64,000 nt of DNA from NCBI GenBank assembly GCA_018907035.1, contig JACCIC010000214.1, positions 310,001 to 374,000 of the forward strand, given 5' to 3'. Below, piece after piece: positions 32,442 to 45,326 of the stretch. Position 1 is the stretch's first letter, and each line of letters starts with the position of its first letter. The position numbers and the translations under genes were made by a program. The notes below the pieces were generated by a model. It did no database searches. It saw nothing but the letters and a program-made list of their open reading frames with translations, and had not been told where the DNA came from. Origin of the DNA: Sycobia sp. Sy_11. Taxonomy: Eukaryota; Arthropoda; Insecta; Hymenoptera; Epichrysomallidae.

Positions 32442-35400
32442 CTGAAAGGCAGGAAGAAAGACATTTTTACGATTAGCCAATTTCCTTTGGTCTTTCGTTA
32501 CGATACTTAGAACTAGCGCGGTAAATGTCTTAATTTTATTTAAAAACTTTTTGAAATTACATGTGAAGTTCTATGATGATAAGTTGTATTTTTTAATGTA
32601 TAGCACTATAATTATATAGGGATCTTGAAGTGTAAGGCATGATTTCTGCGCACTTGAACTGTGAAATGTGAAACTGCACATTTATACGACAATTTCGAGT
32701 CTGCGTGAAATTTGTTATGCCATTCAATACGCATATTGAAAACCCGACGTGGCTCTATATAAATAGCATATGTTTTATTCATGAGCTCTTGATTATGCGT
32801 GTATAGTATCATTTACACAAAAGCAATATTATATACCTCTGTATAATAACGAAATAATAAAGATCTATCTGAATATATGTATTTTACGAGCGCTAATTGC
32901 CCGATTTTCAGCACTCGCAATTAATATTAACAAGATTCAGCAATGAATTTATAATATACATATATACAGTCAAAAGTCCATAACGCAGAGATGGGCAGAA
33001 TAAATAAATGAATAAATTGGATTACAAAACGTATTCCTGCAGCGCGACATCTCTTTAACGAGCCGAAAGTCGAAAAAGAAATAATAATAAGCGGTTAAAA
33101 CGAGGGGGATCGAGCCCTCATATACATACCACAGAAATTTTTTGATTGAATACACACATTAAAATAAAAAGCGCGCGCTCGATGTGCCGGCAACGGATTC
33201 CACACATCCATACGCGCGCGCGCGCGCGCACGCGTGGCTCTTGGCAGGGAGTTCCGCGCTACTGGCGTTATTATTATACGGATATCGGGTTCGGGCGAAC
33301 GGTTTTTGTATTATACGTCATGAGGGGCAGGCAGCAGAAGAGGCTCGAAAAAAAGACGCGCAGTGTAATAAAATTACGCACGCCAGAAATTATTCTATAA
33401 TTTTCTTGGGTCTTTTTCTACGCAATTTTCTGAGATTTATATTTTTCGTCGGTAACGTAAGATTTCATTATGATCATACTGTTCTCGTTCCTTTACATTG
33501 TTTTTCAGATTAATCCATTATCTCGATGTAAGCAATATGAATTTCCCAAATTTATTCCCCATATGACATAGGTGCAACGGACTAGATGCGTCGTGAAAGA
33601 AGGACAAAAAACAAAAAATACCCTAGAGAGAGAGGGGGGAGTCCGAAGAGGGATCTTTCCGGGCTGTGAAATAATTATCCTCGCGATTCGGGGGAGAGCA
33701 GAGAGGTGTACATGAATAGGAAGAGGAGCAACTGGAATTTAATACAGTGCGCGCACTATACACCGAATCCTATGGGCAGTCGAGTAGGCGGCTCGAGGGC
33801 TGGAATCGAGAATATCCCCCGGACGCCACCTCGTCGAACGCCGATCAAACGTACCGCGTTCTATGAAATGCACGGCGCGATTGGCGCTATCGGTTTGCGT
33901 CGTTACAGCGCTGCCCCTTCAACCCTTATCCTATTTTTTTTTTTTTTTTTTTTTTTGGTTATCGATTCGCATAAGATTATAAAAGAGCTCGAGGCGACGA
34001 GCGAGACTCGCTCGGTGGAAGTGGAATAATTCCGTGGAGATGAGAGAAAACTTCGGGAACACCTGCGCTTCCATATAATGGACAACGGTTAGCGCGGCAC
34101 AACACAACGTATTTCGGCCTACATTATTAGAGTATCTGCTTTCACTTTAATTATCGCGAAACTTTCGAAATATTCCCCCGGCTCGCGAGGAATTTTCATA
34201 GTTTCTCGCTCGCTCGTCGCTCGTTCTTTCCCATACTTCGGTGCCTGGATTCTAAATAGCGCAAGAACCGAGAAGCATGGAAAACCGAAGAGCCCCAACG
34301 TGGACAACTAGCCGATGAAAGCCAAAGAGAGCATTTGCGAAAAGTAAAATGGACCAAAAGACCCCAATTGAGAACCGGAAAGAAACCGCCAATAACCAGT
34401 CGGCATTACGGAGAATGCAAAAAGACTCGTAAAAATCAACAACGATCAGTGAGCAGTGAAAAATCATTTACGAGAACCAGTAATAAGCGAACAGCGCCAG
34501 ATGAGCTCCAGAAAGAGTGTTTATACTCCTAGATTTTTACTAGTTACCTTTTGGTACTTTTAGAATTTCTTATCTTTTCCCCAACATTCATTTGCTCCTA
34601 GATTAGTCACTTCAACCAGAACTGGAAGCACCCGAGGTACCTACATTTCATATAATTACTAATTCAAAATCAAAGCTTGAGCTGTATATTCAGTATTCAT
34701 CTACCAAATACTGAAAAAAAAATTCATTGTCAAAGTGTTTCTTCCATTTTAAAAGTTTCTGCAAATTCCGTTCGAATTTGTCGGGCCTTGCGAATTTTTT
34801 TAAGGTTTAAATGAGTTCAGAAAGATTTTGCATAAGTTCATAACAAGATCGCTAAGATCAAATACGTTCTTGGATTGTTAGAAAGGCTTGAATTATTCAG
34901 GTAAAATTATTTAAGCTGATTGAGAACATATTTGAACTCTTTGAAAAATTATCGACTCTTTCCGAACTGTTTAGAAGTCTTCAAAGTGTTTGAAAACTCA
35001 TAGAATTCTTTCCAAACTGTCAGCAAAGTCATTATGAATTGACTAGAAATCTTTGAGAATCGAAGCTTTACAATTCACGCAAACTGTTTGAATAATCACT
35101 CGATCAATTTTTTAACATCTAATATAATTACTATGCAGTAAGTTCGTGTTAATTCTAAAGTCTTTCGAAGAATAAAATCTGCAGAGTTCGATAGAGTTTT
35201 CTTGGTGAAAAACTCAAAAGGCTTTTCAATCACCTTTAGGCGTAAGCAAAGATTTAGTCTTGATTTGACCTTTCCTTAAAAAAATGTAATCTGAATGTAA
35301 ATTGCATCTTTTCAGAGTCTCGTTTATTGCGGTTGACTTTCGAAGTTCCCAAGCAGCATAGGTGTACCATTATGATATAGAGCGACAGCGTCGCTCGAGC

Positions 35401-35459
35401 TTCCGATATTTCGATTAGCGAAATGGGTAAATGTGCGGGAGAAAGAGAGGGTGAGAGAG

Positions 35460-35462
<3 letters not shown>
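32442..35462. other. Sequence upstream of the exon acceptor, no further exon identified
   Basis: If the minus exon is internal, this is the upstream intron. It is AT-rich with a CG run near 33212-33234, a GA patch near 33625-33640 and a T run at 33934-33956. Between 34880 and 35090 short words such as CTTT(C/G)AA, GAACT and GTTT recur irregularly without a clean period. No supported ORF. Confidence 0.45.

Positions 35463-35496
<34 letters not shown>
35463..35496. repeat. (GA)n microsatellite
   Basis: A perfect GA array of about 17 units. Confidence 0.96.
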
Positions 35497-35497
<1 letters not shown>

Positions 35498-35724
35498 GAG
35501 GGCGGGCAACGGGACACCGGAGCTCTCCGATATCACGGCGATCCGTGCCTGATCTCCAGCGCGTGGCGCGATTCTGATGATGCGCGACACGCGACTCCGC
35601 GGGACTCCACGGCTATAATATATCAATTGACTTTGAGCGATGCGCGAGAGCTTCATCCGACCGTCGTTATAATCCATCGCATGAGCCAACCTATGTATAA
35701 TAGGAGCTCTGATCTCGCCTGTGC

Positions 35725-35727
<3 letters not shown>
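35497..35727. other. Short unique stretch, no gene seen
   Basis: CG-bearing unique sequence between a GA array and an AT array. Confidence 0.5.

Positions 35728-35774
<47 letters not shown>
35728..35774. repeat. (AT)n microsatellite
   Basis: A perfect array of about 23 AT units. Confidence 0.97.
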
Positions 35775-35777
<3 letters not shown>

Positions 35778-36275
35778 TCGGGCTTTTTCGAATCCCGCGG
35801 TCTGGCGCGCATCAGTCATCCTCCCCGACAAAGCTCTCCCGACAAATGAGAGGCGAGCTTATACATCGAGTGGCCTATACGGGCTGCCCTCGGCGTAACT
35901 GGACACGGTGGAACATTGGCAGCGTTCGGGATAACCTGGAGCAAATACTTTTTGGCACTAATACACTTGAATGACGATCGGTCGACGGGACAGTCGTCGT
36001 TTTCGATTCTTGGAAATAAGTTTTGAATACCCGATATTTTCTTGCCAAGAACGAGAGGCAGTATCGGAACAGGATAATGTCATCCGTAATCCGACAAAGT
36101 ATTTTAATACCGAGAAAAGTTCTTTGGCTGACTATATTTTCCAATGCCAAGAGAATATTTGTTTTATAAATATCGCATTATCTTGGCATTTTAAAATCCC
36201 GGTATCTTAAATTAGAGTCGTAGCTTCTTTGACATCGAGAAATTGAATTAAATGTCCCAATCCCACTAAAATTCA

Positions 36276-36280
<5 letters not shown>
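35775..36280. other. Unique sequence, no gene supported
   Basis: Overlapping frames occur on both strands (plus 35971-36210, minus 35875-36150), neither with a recognised motif. TTGCCAAGA and TGCCAAGAGA words occur about 95 bases apart. Not enough for a repeat call. Confidence 0.4.

Positions 36281-36308
<28 letters not shown>
36281..36308. repeat. (TA)n microsatellite
   Basis: A perfect array of about 14 TA units. Confidence 0.95.
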
Positions 36309-36311
<3 letters not shown>

Positions 36312-36635
36312 AAGAATGAAAGAAAGAAGAAAATCCAACATTGAATTTTTCATTCTTGATGGCGATTTTGCAAGTGAAAATTTACAGGAATGAGTTATAT
36401 TATACATCGATTATACTAATCTCATAATATTCGAGACCCAGGCTCGAATTCCGTAGACTCGAATATTAGCGAAGGCCGAATCAGGCGTTAAGCCAAGCGG
36501 GGATTAGCGAACGGCGTCGACGCCGCGCGCGACACGCGCGCGCTGGTGTAACGCGTCGTTTTAATGCAACGCGCTTCACTTATGCAAATAGGTAAGATAA
36601 GACCTGTCTGCGGATTGTGTAATGTGAAAATTATT

Positions 36636-36639
<4 letters not shown>
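36309..36639. other. Unique, partly CG-rich stretch with an octamer
   Basis: CG-rich sequence at 36500-36560 is followed by an octamer ATGCAAAT at 36582-36589, the classic POU-factor site. No gene is supported. Confidence 0.4.

Positions 36640-36675
<36 letters not shown>
36640..36675. repeat. (AT)n microsatellite
   Basis: A perfect array of about 18 AT units. Confidence 0.96.
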
Positions 36676-36678
<3 letters not shown>

Positions 36679-38611
36679 GTTTATTTTTTTTATATCCCTC
36701 CCAGTACTGGTATTAAATATTATAAATTTATATAGAAAGTTGTAAAATTGCGCAACTAAAGGGGCTGTTCCGTTGGTTTACTGCTGAATGGTTTAAAATT
36801 TCATTTATCAGGCATTTACCGATGTATAAAGTTCTAGTAAAAACGAATATTTAAATATTTTAATTATACATCGACTTAACTGTATTCGCGCGCATAAGAA
36901 TCTAAGACGGAATTCGGATATTCGCGTTTGTACGATTATCGCGTAAACTCGGCAATTGCAAAAAATTGTCGCCGACAACGAGAGAATCTTCTGCGCGTGT
37001 AATTCCGATAATTTATTTACGCGAACCGATGCGCAATTAGTTCCAGGTCTATTTTATCGAGATATCGGGATCCTTATCCCTCCAGCTTGATCGGAAATCG
37101 GAAAATTTCTCCCCTTATCGGACAGTTATGAAAGGAAAAATGAAACAGTAAAAAAAATACACTTAAACGTAATAATTGTAAATAATAATTAAAAAAGAAA
37201 ACTATCTCGCTATTTCCATATTAAATTATACTTTTAAATCGATGAAAAAGCATAATGAAAAATAATGATATATTAATGATTAACCTCGGATCTATTCTTC
37301 TTTAAAAAAAAAAAAAGATTCACGCTCTATGTGCCAAAATGTTCGAGACGAAACCTTTTTTTTTTGTCATATATGTTCAACAGAGAGCTACCCAGCAGCA
37401 GAACTCCGATATCAATTTATAGTTTCGCACAGACGCGTACAATACAACCGCAAAGAATTTTATAAGAATTTTATTTTTCTCAATTTTATTATTATCATCC
37501 TGTCTAATTTAATATTCCCTCTTGTTATTTCGAAGGGCCATCGGATTTACGAATGGGCGCGACAATAAGTCGTACGGAATTGTATGTTACTAAAGAAAAT
37601 TAAAAATTCGACCGTACTTCTGGCCGGCGACAGAAGGCAAACAAATAAATAATTTTATCGGTATTACAGTGTTTTTTTTTATATAAACTATTGCAATTAC
37701 AATGACGACCACACTGTCGTTAGAATTTATAATCGCCTTCAGAGAGACAGATCAGATTATCCTCTCATATTTCGGATGCTATGGTGGTAAAGATAAATAA
37801 GGCCGGTCGCTCGAACATTATTATATTAGTTTATTAAATATACCGTAAGATCAGTAGCAATAATGATTTGTTTCATTATGTAATTACTTCAATGATAAAT
37901 CTTGGCATATAGGCAAGAAAATGTTTAACTCGCCAAAGTCAATGTGAAATATATAACTCTTTCAATCAATGGCATTGCGTTCTTTTCATCGCATCCCAAA
38001 CTTACATACTGCTCTTAAGTGTTCTTTTAAATACAAATACTCTTACAAAAGGTATTGTTACATATACAAAGTCTTCTAATAATATTAGAAAAAGACTGCC
38101 GAGACATTTTTGTTCGAAAACATTTCCTAAATTCTTTTAATATTTTTGCGTAAATATACATAATATATCGATTTCTCAATTATGTAACGAACGACCGCGT
38201 TGCCAGCGAATGGCATCATCGTTTTAAAAAAATTACCGACATTCCGTTCTCCTTCAATTTTCAAATACAATGGAGTAATTGAGACTCAGCCCATAACGTC
38301 CTACACCGTAGCCGGATAAACAATGGGGAGACGAGCGAAAGGTCGACTGCTCGATTTGAATATCGTAGCTCTAGTGTAATAACACAGATTAGATCTTGAC
38401 ACCGCTTATCTCACTCACATTTTTAACGAAATCAGAGCTAATAACGAAGAATTCTTAAGGAAACCCCTCGCACTTGCGCCCCCGTAGGAAACACCACCCA
38501 AGTCGTTTCGCGTGAAAAAAACAAGCAGATAACAAAACAGAGGCCGCTGATGTGGACGCGTAAGAAAAAACAAAGGTAATTGTCGGAACCGGACAGAGAG
38601 GCAGAGAGAGC
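36676..38611. other. AT-rich unique sequence, no gene seen
   Basis: Only short random frames. An A run at 37303-37316 and a T run near 37356-37365 are the only low-complexity elements. Confidence 0.55.
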
Positions 38612-38613
38612 GA

Positions 38614-38638
<25 letters not shown>
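38612..38638. repeat. (GA)n microsatellite
   Basis: A perfect array of about 13 GA units. Confidence 0.95.
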
Positions 38639-38644
<6 letters not shown>

Positions 38645-38824
38645 GGCGCGTCCTGCAGCCGAAGCGGCATCGGCACGTGCGTCCGCGCGCTATATCCTCG
38701 ACCTCGAGAGAGATTTGCACGCGCGTGCCTACGTCATGCGGGTGTAATGCACGCGAAAAAATGCATCCCGCCGATGGGAGGGGGAGAGGGGGAGGTGAGA
38801 GAGAGAGCGGCAGAGAGAGGGAGA

Positions 38825-38866
<42 letters not shown>

Positions 38867-39085
38867 TGGGCAGCGTCACCGTTCCCTTATCGCCCGGACG
38901 CGGGCAGGGCGCGTACGCGGAAGACGCCTCGGCCGTTTGATGCATTAATACGGCCGGGCCGCGCCACATATGCTTATCCGGCGAAATCCGAGGAATAGGA
39001 TGTGAAGATCATTTCTCCGACGCGGGGGATACTTTAATTACCCGGGGAGCGCGGCTCTATAATGAACATACAAGGCGCGTGTACA

Positions 39086-39088
<3 letters not shown>
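38639..39088. other. CG-rich stretch around a GA array, no gene supported
   Basis: CG-rich unique sequence on both sides of the GA-rich tract at about 38780-38870. ORFs here carry Arg-Glu repeats from that tract. Confidence 0.45.
38830..38861. repeat. (GA)n microsatellite
   Basis: A GA array inside a longer GA/GGA tract, followed by a G run. Confidence 0.95.

Positions 39089-39168
<80 letters not shown>
39089..39168. repeat. Compound (AT)n-(AG)n microsatellite
   Basis: About 25 AT units to 39139, joined directly to about 14 AG units. Confidence 0.98.
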
Positions 39169-39172
<4 letters not shown>

Positions 39173-39896
39173 TATTGGATGATGCATTTATGACAAGAAC
39201 ATGGAAATTCAGGTTTGATGTTAAAATTGTCAAAATGGTAAAAACTAAATGCGATAAGAAAACTCAAGTCATTCACTTCTGATAGCATAGTTAGGTTTCT
39301 AAGCAGAAAACGCGTACAGTAATTCATAAGATAAATAAATCTGTTTTAAGATTTATTTTTATTTAATTTATATTTTTATTGCATTATGTGGTTAATTGAA
39401 ATATAAATAAAACAATTATACCATATTTAGTGTATTTTTTTAAATATGTTATGGGATTATGGAACATACTAGAACATTAAAATTAATATTTTCGCTATAG
39501 GGACTTTTGATTAAAAAAAAAAAAAAAACAAGTTGATTCCCTACACACTTTGTAATATCCGAAACCCCACGACTGCCATTTTTATTTTCATGCAGTGGCG
39601 CCCTCCTAGACGCGGTGAATATTTTATGCCAATCGGTGTTATTTTCTATATATTTTTGTTTAAATTTCTCACGAGGAATGCGAATGGTCTCCTCTTTGCG
39701 TCCGCGTGTACGGTTTAGGTACTTGACTTGCGATCATCTTTAATATACATTTCTATATCAATCCTATTATTCTGGACGACAAAATTTTTAACCTTACATT
39801 ATTTGTTATATTAACGTTGCTTTGACCATTTTGTACGCAAAAGTTTAAGCGTAGCTTAAACTTCTGAATGCATATGTATATATACATATACATACA

Positions 39897-39900
<4 letters not shown>
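39169..39900. other. AT-rich unique sequence, no gene seen
   Basis: AT-rich sequence with an A run at 39513-39528. No supported frame. Confidence 0.55.

Positions 39901-39943
<43 letters not shown>
39901..39943. repeat. (TA)n microsatellite
   Basis: A perfect array of about 21 TA units flanked by CATA/TACA words. Confidence 0.97.
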
Positions 39944-39946
<3 letters not shown>

Positions 39947-41880
39947 TACATATATTAGTCGCCGATATATAAAAATGATCTTTTAAAGCAGCTAATTCTT
40001 GGATATGAGCATAATCCGAGATAAAAGGGAATAATATCCCTGTTCCCCACGACAAAAGATGAAGGCATAGGCCAATTTCATCTATATTATATTAACTCGA
40101 AAAGAGTTAATTCTGTAAATTCCAATTTGATGAAATTTGTGGAGTTACTAAAAAGGCGCTTAGTTTAAAATTCGGGTTTAAAGGAAAGCACACAAGCTTA
40201 TTCTTACATGACTCGGATTATTATTCACCAGCCACGAGATCCTCTTGAAATTATTTAATATTCATAATATAGAATGATTAAAAACAGAATGATCAAAGAG
40301 TTGAAACTTGCCTTTTGAAACTTGATGTAGACTAATATTTAACTTTTTCTGAAATCATTTCTTTTAATATTGAAAATTTGTTTTTTCAATAAATTTGTCA
40401 GAATTTTATTGGAACATATTTTTAGACGTCTTGTCGTTGACATTTCTATAAATTGAAATTAGATTTCAGTGTTCGATAACAATATTAAAAATAAATTGTA
40501 ATCAGCCTTAAGGTCAACAATTTCTTACGTCATGACTTCGAATCAGTGCACAGAGATTTCTTCATCAAAATTATGTATTAATTTCTTTTTGCTTTGTTGT
40601 TGTAAATTTCATTATCTTATCGCATTGCATTAGCCAAGCGTTTTGAAGCATCAAAGGTATTAAAATGACCAAGATAATACATTTTCAATAAACAGAATAG
40701 ATTTAATCGAATCTTCATACTAAACCGTATACAGGAATTTGATGAACCTTGAAAAATGTATTTATGTGTTATTTAGGCGAGATCGAATATCGCGAAATTC
40801 TTGCAGAAAAAACCTTCAGCCAATTCGGTAATTCTGTTATTTTTACGCGCACGCATCGTGAGATATCAAGACAGATAAACTGAAGAATTTATTTTTAAAC
40901 GTAAATTTTGAACAGTAGCGTTAAAATCTTTACCAACAAAATTTTTACAATTGAAAAGCAGATCGCAAATGTTTGTTGTTTTTTGTTTTCGTTTGCTTGT
41001 GGTAAGCCTGTGTTTATAGAATATCTGCATCAATTGCTTAAAATACATCTATTCAGTTTTGAAAGACGCAAGATTTTCTCACCATTTCCGATTTTTCAAG
41101 TGCAATTCATAATTGTATTTACTACTTTATTCAATTACTTTCACCTGAAGAATATCAGATGAAAGTATCATAGGCTATTTATTCGTAAAGTTCTTGATAA
41201 CCTGTTTCGTGATAAGTAAAAAAGCTTTTTTACAGTTTTTAAAGGTTCTGGTCCTCGCATTATAGGGCCACGCTCGGTGAAGTTATCTTCACTCCAAAAA
41301 GTACTCGGATCAACACAAAACCCATTTAGAGCCCAAAATGTAAGAAAGTGAGTAACAAAGGGAGAGGTTTTGTTACGACAAAATTTAACCTTCAAATAAT
41401 TCGAAAGTCGTGAAGTCGGATATGTAAGTATTTCTTAAAACTAATTGGACTGATGCGCTAAAAACAAAGGAAATCTATAAATTAGAACGGCATCGCGTTT
41501 CTGATTAGGACAATAATCCATTTACAAATGAAACACAAACACCTGTTATCCTATATCGAATATTTAAACAGATATTAATTATAACGAATATCTTCCGATC
41601 GAGCATTCGATTCGCCGTATGCTCAAATTGTCTTAATAAATTGGATAATGTTAATTTACATAATTGCAAATCGACCGCTTATGTTCCAGCTCATTTTTTG
41701 CCGTTCAATTTATCTCAATTATTTGCCCAACCGGCGCTTTATTAAAATAACAAACGAACATTCAATTAACAAACACGAGTCGCGAGAACGAGAGAGCCGA
41801 AGAGCAAAAGTCGATATAATATTCAAGCGAATCCAATTAATTCTTCGCTCACAACGACAAGCTCGCTAACATCCTTCACG
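39944..41880. other. AT-rich unique sequence, no gene seen
   Basis: Short frames only. The plus frames at 40908-41162 and 41648-41869 have no recognisable motif. Confidence 0.55.
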
Positions 41881-42413
41881 CACGCGCATACCCCGACGAA
41901 CACAAACACGTATTATATATATATACATATATACACGCGCGCACGAGACGAACGGAACGGACTTCGTCTTTTTTACGCTTTGTCTGGCCATCCCCTCCTG
42001 CTTCCCCGCCGCAGCCGCTTCCCCACGCAGTCGTAAAGATACACAGCGCGCGGGCGCAAACACACACACACACACGCACACACTCGTGCGCGCATACATC
42101 TTTGGCGCGCGAAGCGCAATCCGCACGCGATGCCGCGAGCTGGGACGGCGGTGGGGATAGACTTCAGAGACTGCAGGGAAAAGAGAGAGAAAGAGAAGGA
42201 CACCGCATTCCCGAAGTTCCGGGGCGGAGAGGCCGCCGCGGCGCGCAGCCAAACTGGAGCAGCGGTGCTCCCCCTCTTCGAAGTTTCTCCCCCACCATGC
42301 TCGCTTCCTCCCCGACGCCCTTCGCTCCCCTCGCTCTTCGCGACCGGCGCGCGCATGCGAAACCGGTCGCACGGCTCGAGTTCCTCTCTCCCTTCCACAC
42401 GCGCGCTCTCTGC

Positions 42414-42420
<7 letters not shown>

Positions 42421-42454
<34 letters not shown>
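42421..42454. repeat. (CT)n microsatellite
   Basis: A perfect array of about 17 CT units. Confidence 0.96.
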
Positions 42455-42456
<2 letters not shown>

Positions 42457-42683
42457 GTTCTCTCCGCGGCTGTACACACTACTGCCTGTACTTCACTCTC
42501 TTCCTTTTGTGGCGCTACATATATGCACACGTAAATACGCATACGCACGCGAATACGTACGTACACAGTCTTTTCATGCGCAACGACTGTACAAGCGCTC
42601 GAAGTTCGCAACCTGTCGTTGGGCCCCTCATACATACATACGTACATCATGCATACATACATGCATATATGTGTGTGTATATG

Positions 42684-42687
<4 letters not shown>

Positions 42688-42735
<48 letters not shown>
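42688..42735. repeat. (AT)n microsatellite
   Basis: About 24 AT units preceded by TACA/ATGT/GTGT repeats from about 42628. Confidence 0.97.
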
Positions 42736-42736
<1 letters not shown>

Positions 42737-43100
42737 TGCGTCGCGCACTGCGCAAAAGAAGACAAAGTGAAGTAGGAACTGCAGAGGTATAGGTTATGTT
42801 GAAAGGAGGAGGGAGAAGGCCGAGTCCCCCTCCGACCCCTCTCTCGCTCTCTACTTCACGATCGTTATGCGGGAGTGCGATGGGAATTTTGAAATTATAC
42901 ATTGCGAGAGGTGTAGAGGATGAGAGGAAGGCTGCTGTGTGTGGAATTGAAAGATTGCCTCGTAATATCACTTTCGTTTTCGGTTCGATTCTTTTCTTAT
43001 TCTTATTCTCCACCCCCCCCCCTCCTCGGTCACGGCCAGGCGGCACTGCAGTAGTGGTTCAGTATATGTATGTGTATGTATGTGTATACAGGTATCTTTT

Positions 43101-44969
43101 CTGATGAACTGTTATTATATACACGAAGACGAAGAACGAGGAGCGCTGCAGGGGAGCGGCTACCGCGCATTATACGGACGCGGTGTTAATCGCCGGCCAT
43201 TGGGGGAACTTCGCCACTCCACGGAAGTTGGAAGTTTCGCGCGGGTTTCTTTGCGGGCGCAGGCGTGGCCGACAAAGGAGTCTTATAAAAATGAAAATTC
43301 GAGGTATAGCTATGATATCACGCCGCAATTCTTAAGCGTAATTCGGAAGCTGCTGAGGTTCGCTATTGTCGATCGTAGCAGCAATTAATTTTTTATATGT
43401 ACGTGTAAACATACCATCATTCAAAATCTCAGTTATTGATATCTTTTATTTTCATCTAAATTTTCAAGCCTCGAGCAATAAGAATTCATCATAGGATTCA
43501 TCACACGCGCGCGCGTTGTTTTTTTTAGCAACGGGTCAGCCTTATTTGTACGGTTAACGGAAGATGAACGCAATGGATAATTGTGAGCCGAAGCGGATTC
43601 CCCGCATGATTATTGCATCATTTCAAGATGCTCGTGGGTAAAAAAGTGGACGGGGGAGGGGGGGGGATTGCCATATAATAACTCTGGCGCGCGCGGGGCG
43701 AGCGCGGCGCTTCGTTATACACTCGCGCGCATTAAGAACTCGTTTCTTGATTGAGCGCTCCTCGCTTAGGAGCTATTATTGGATCGTGATCCTAAAAATA
43801 GCCACTAATGCGGAATAATAGCGCGCAAATATTTGCGGGCGATTCTAAATATATAATTTCGCGCCGCTATATAGCTCCTCTTCTATTTAAAAATAGTAGT
43901 CGGATGAAATGTTAAGAAATCGAGCGCTTATGCGCATATATATTTAGACGTATATATATGCATGCATACACACACATACGCGCGCGCGCGCATAGATACA
44001 CGTATATAAATGTGTATATTTTATTTTGAACGAACGAGGCACTTGAGAGAAATCGTAATTATTGTTAGGATGGTTAATTTACGGAAATCACGCATACACG
44101 TATATGGCAACTTATGTGAGCGACGGTAAGTACACTTAAATGGCACGCCGAAAATGAAGTGTGAGAAAGGAAGGAGGCTACAAAGAAGATCGAAATAGGT
44201 TTGTTCGAAAATAGACATTGATTTGCGTACTCGTTCGAATTTTCGAATGTGTGTGCGCGCGTGCGTATTTGTACATAATGCAACCATTGTAATAAATATA
44301 AATATCCGATATAGCATCATCGACTATTATCCAAATATTTACTAATTGATAAGTTAAATGTTACGAATCCTCCAGTTGACGAGCGAACTACGCTTCAAAA
44401 GTTGTCAAAATATGATAAACTTGAACCACAAACTAGATGAAATTAATTATTTAAAAATTGACAATTTTGGAAAGCCTTTGCAAACAACACTGAAGCACAA
44501 TTTTTTGTACGTTTCTCATCAATAAAATTTTGTTATTCTCAATAAAATAAATTTTACGAAGCACATTGGTCGGAAAATTGGACGAAGTTTACAATGCTTC
44601 GTGAATGTAAAGTAAAACCACCATCTTCAAACGATTGGCATAAAAAATACTATAATCAAAATTGTAAACTCGAAGCATATTTCATGACATTGGAAATTTT
44701 TAGACCTCGAGCACTTTATTTATTTACCATGTCGCGAAACGCACGCGCAGACCCATAACATCGCAAGAACTTTGCCTCGCGCGGCATTTTGAAGTCGGCC
44801 AAGCTTCTCCCTGCGCGCCATAATAATATATATTGCCCGAAAGTGTCCTGTGCATGTACATATATGCACCGTGAAGCTCCACGCGCATGCGCGAGGTCAC
44901 TGAAGATTATACAGAGCTGTCAAATATTTTCAGCCGCTCCGTATATACGTAGCGTCATCGCTTTCACGA

Positions 44970-44973
<4 letters not shown>
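43101..44973. other. Mixed unique sequence, no gene supported
   Basis: CG-bearing sequence with unassigned frames (plus 43080-43388, minus 44021-44320). A G run is at 43657-43667 and a CG run at 43979-43990. Confidence 0.5.

Positions 44974-45010
<37 letters not shown>
44974..45010. repeat. (CT)n microsatellite
   Basis: A pure CT array, then interrupted CT blocks to about 45030. Confidence 0.96.
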
Positions 45011-45014
<4 letters not shown>

Positions 45015-45270
45015 TCTCTCCCTCTCTCTCCCTTCCTTTTTCGTCTACATCGCACGCGCGCACGCGCGTCGCCTCTCGCTTGCACTGCAACACTGTGAGC
45101 GCTTCAGCAGGGCCTCGAGCTGCCTTCGTTGAATTATACTATATGTATATAAATACGTGTATAACCCTATAAACTCAATGCGGTTTACGCGGCGCCGAAC
45201 TTCTTCGCATGCTGGCGGGGAAGGGAGGAGGCCCGAAGCGTGTCTGAAGATCAACGATCAACTCTGTATA

Positions 45271-45273
<3 letters not shown>

Positions 45274-45323
<50 letters not shown>
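45274..45323. repeat. (AT)n microsatellite
   Basis: A perfect array of about 24 AT units. Confidence 0.97.

Positions 45324-45326
<3 letters not shown>

Larger units (their letters stand above)
41881..43100. other. CG-rich block with CT and AT arrays, no gene supported
   Basis: The long minus frame (41973-43046, 357 codons) runs through an AT array, ATAC/TACG repeats and a CT array. Most of its length is therefore repeat-encoded, and it overlaps a 222-codon plus frame. Neither shows a domain. C runs lie at 43012-43022. Confidence 0.5.

Noticed and set aside
31679..32445. Plus-strand ORFs of 243 and 215 codons with a signal-like start
   Set aside because: They overlap the minus exon, encode poly-Cys or poly-Leu from the CTG array, and lack the clear acceptor and donor seen on the minus strand.
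35038..35045. TGACTAGA, the seed of miR-279
   Set aside because: Eight-base matches are expected by chance and no hairpin is evident.
41973..43046. 357-codon minus-strand ORF, the longest in the window
   Set aside because: It passes through an AT array (Tyr-Ile repeats), TACA/CATA repeats and a CT array (Glu-Arg repeats), and overlaps a 222-codon plus frame. No domain between the repeats.
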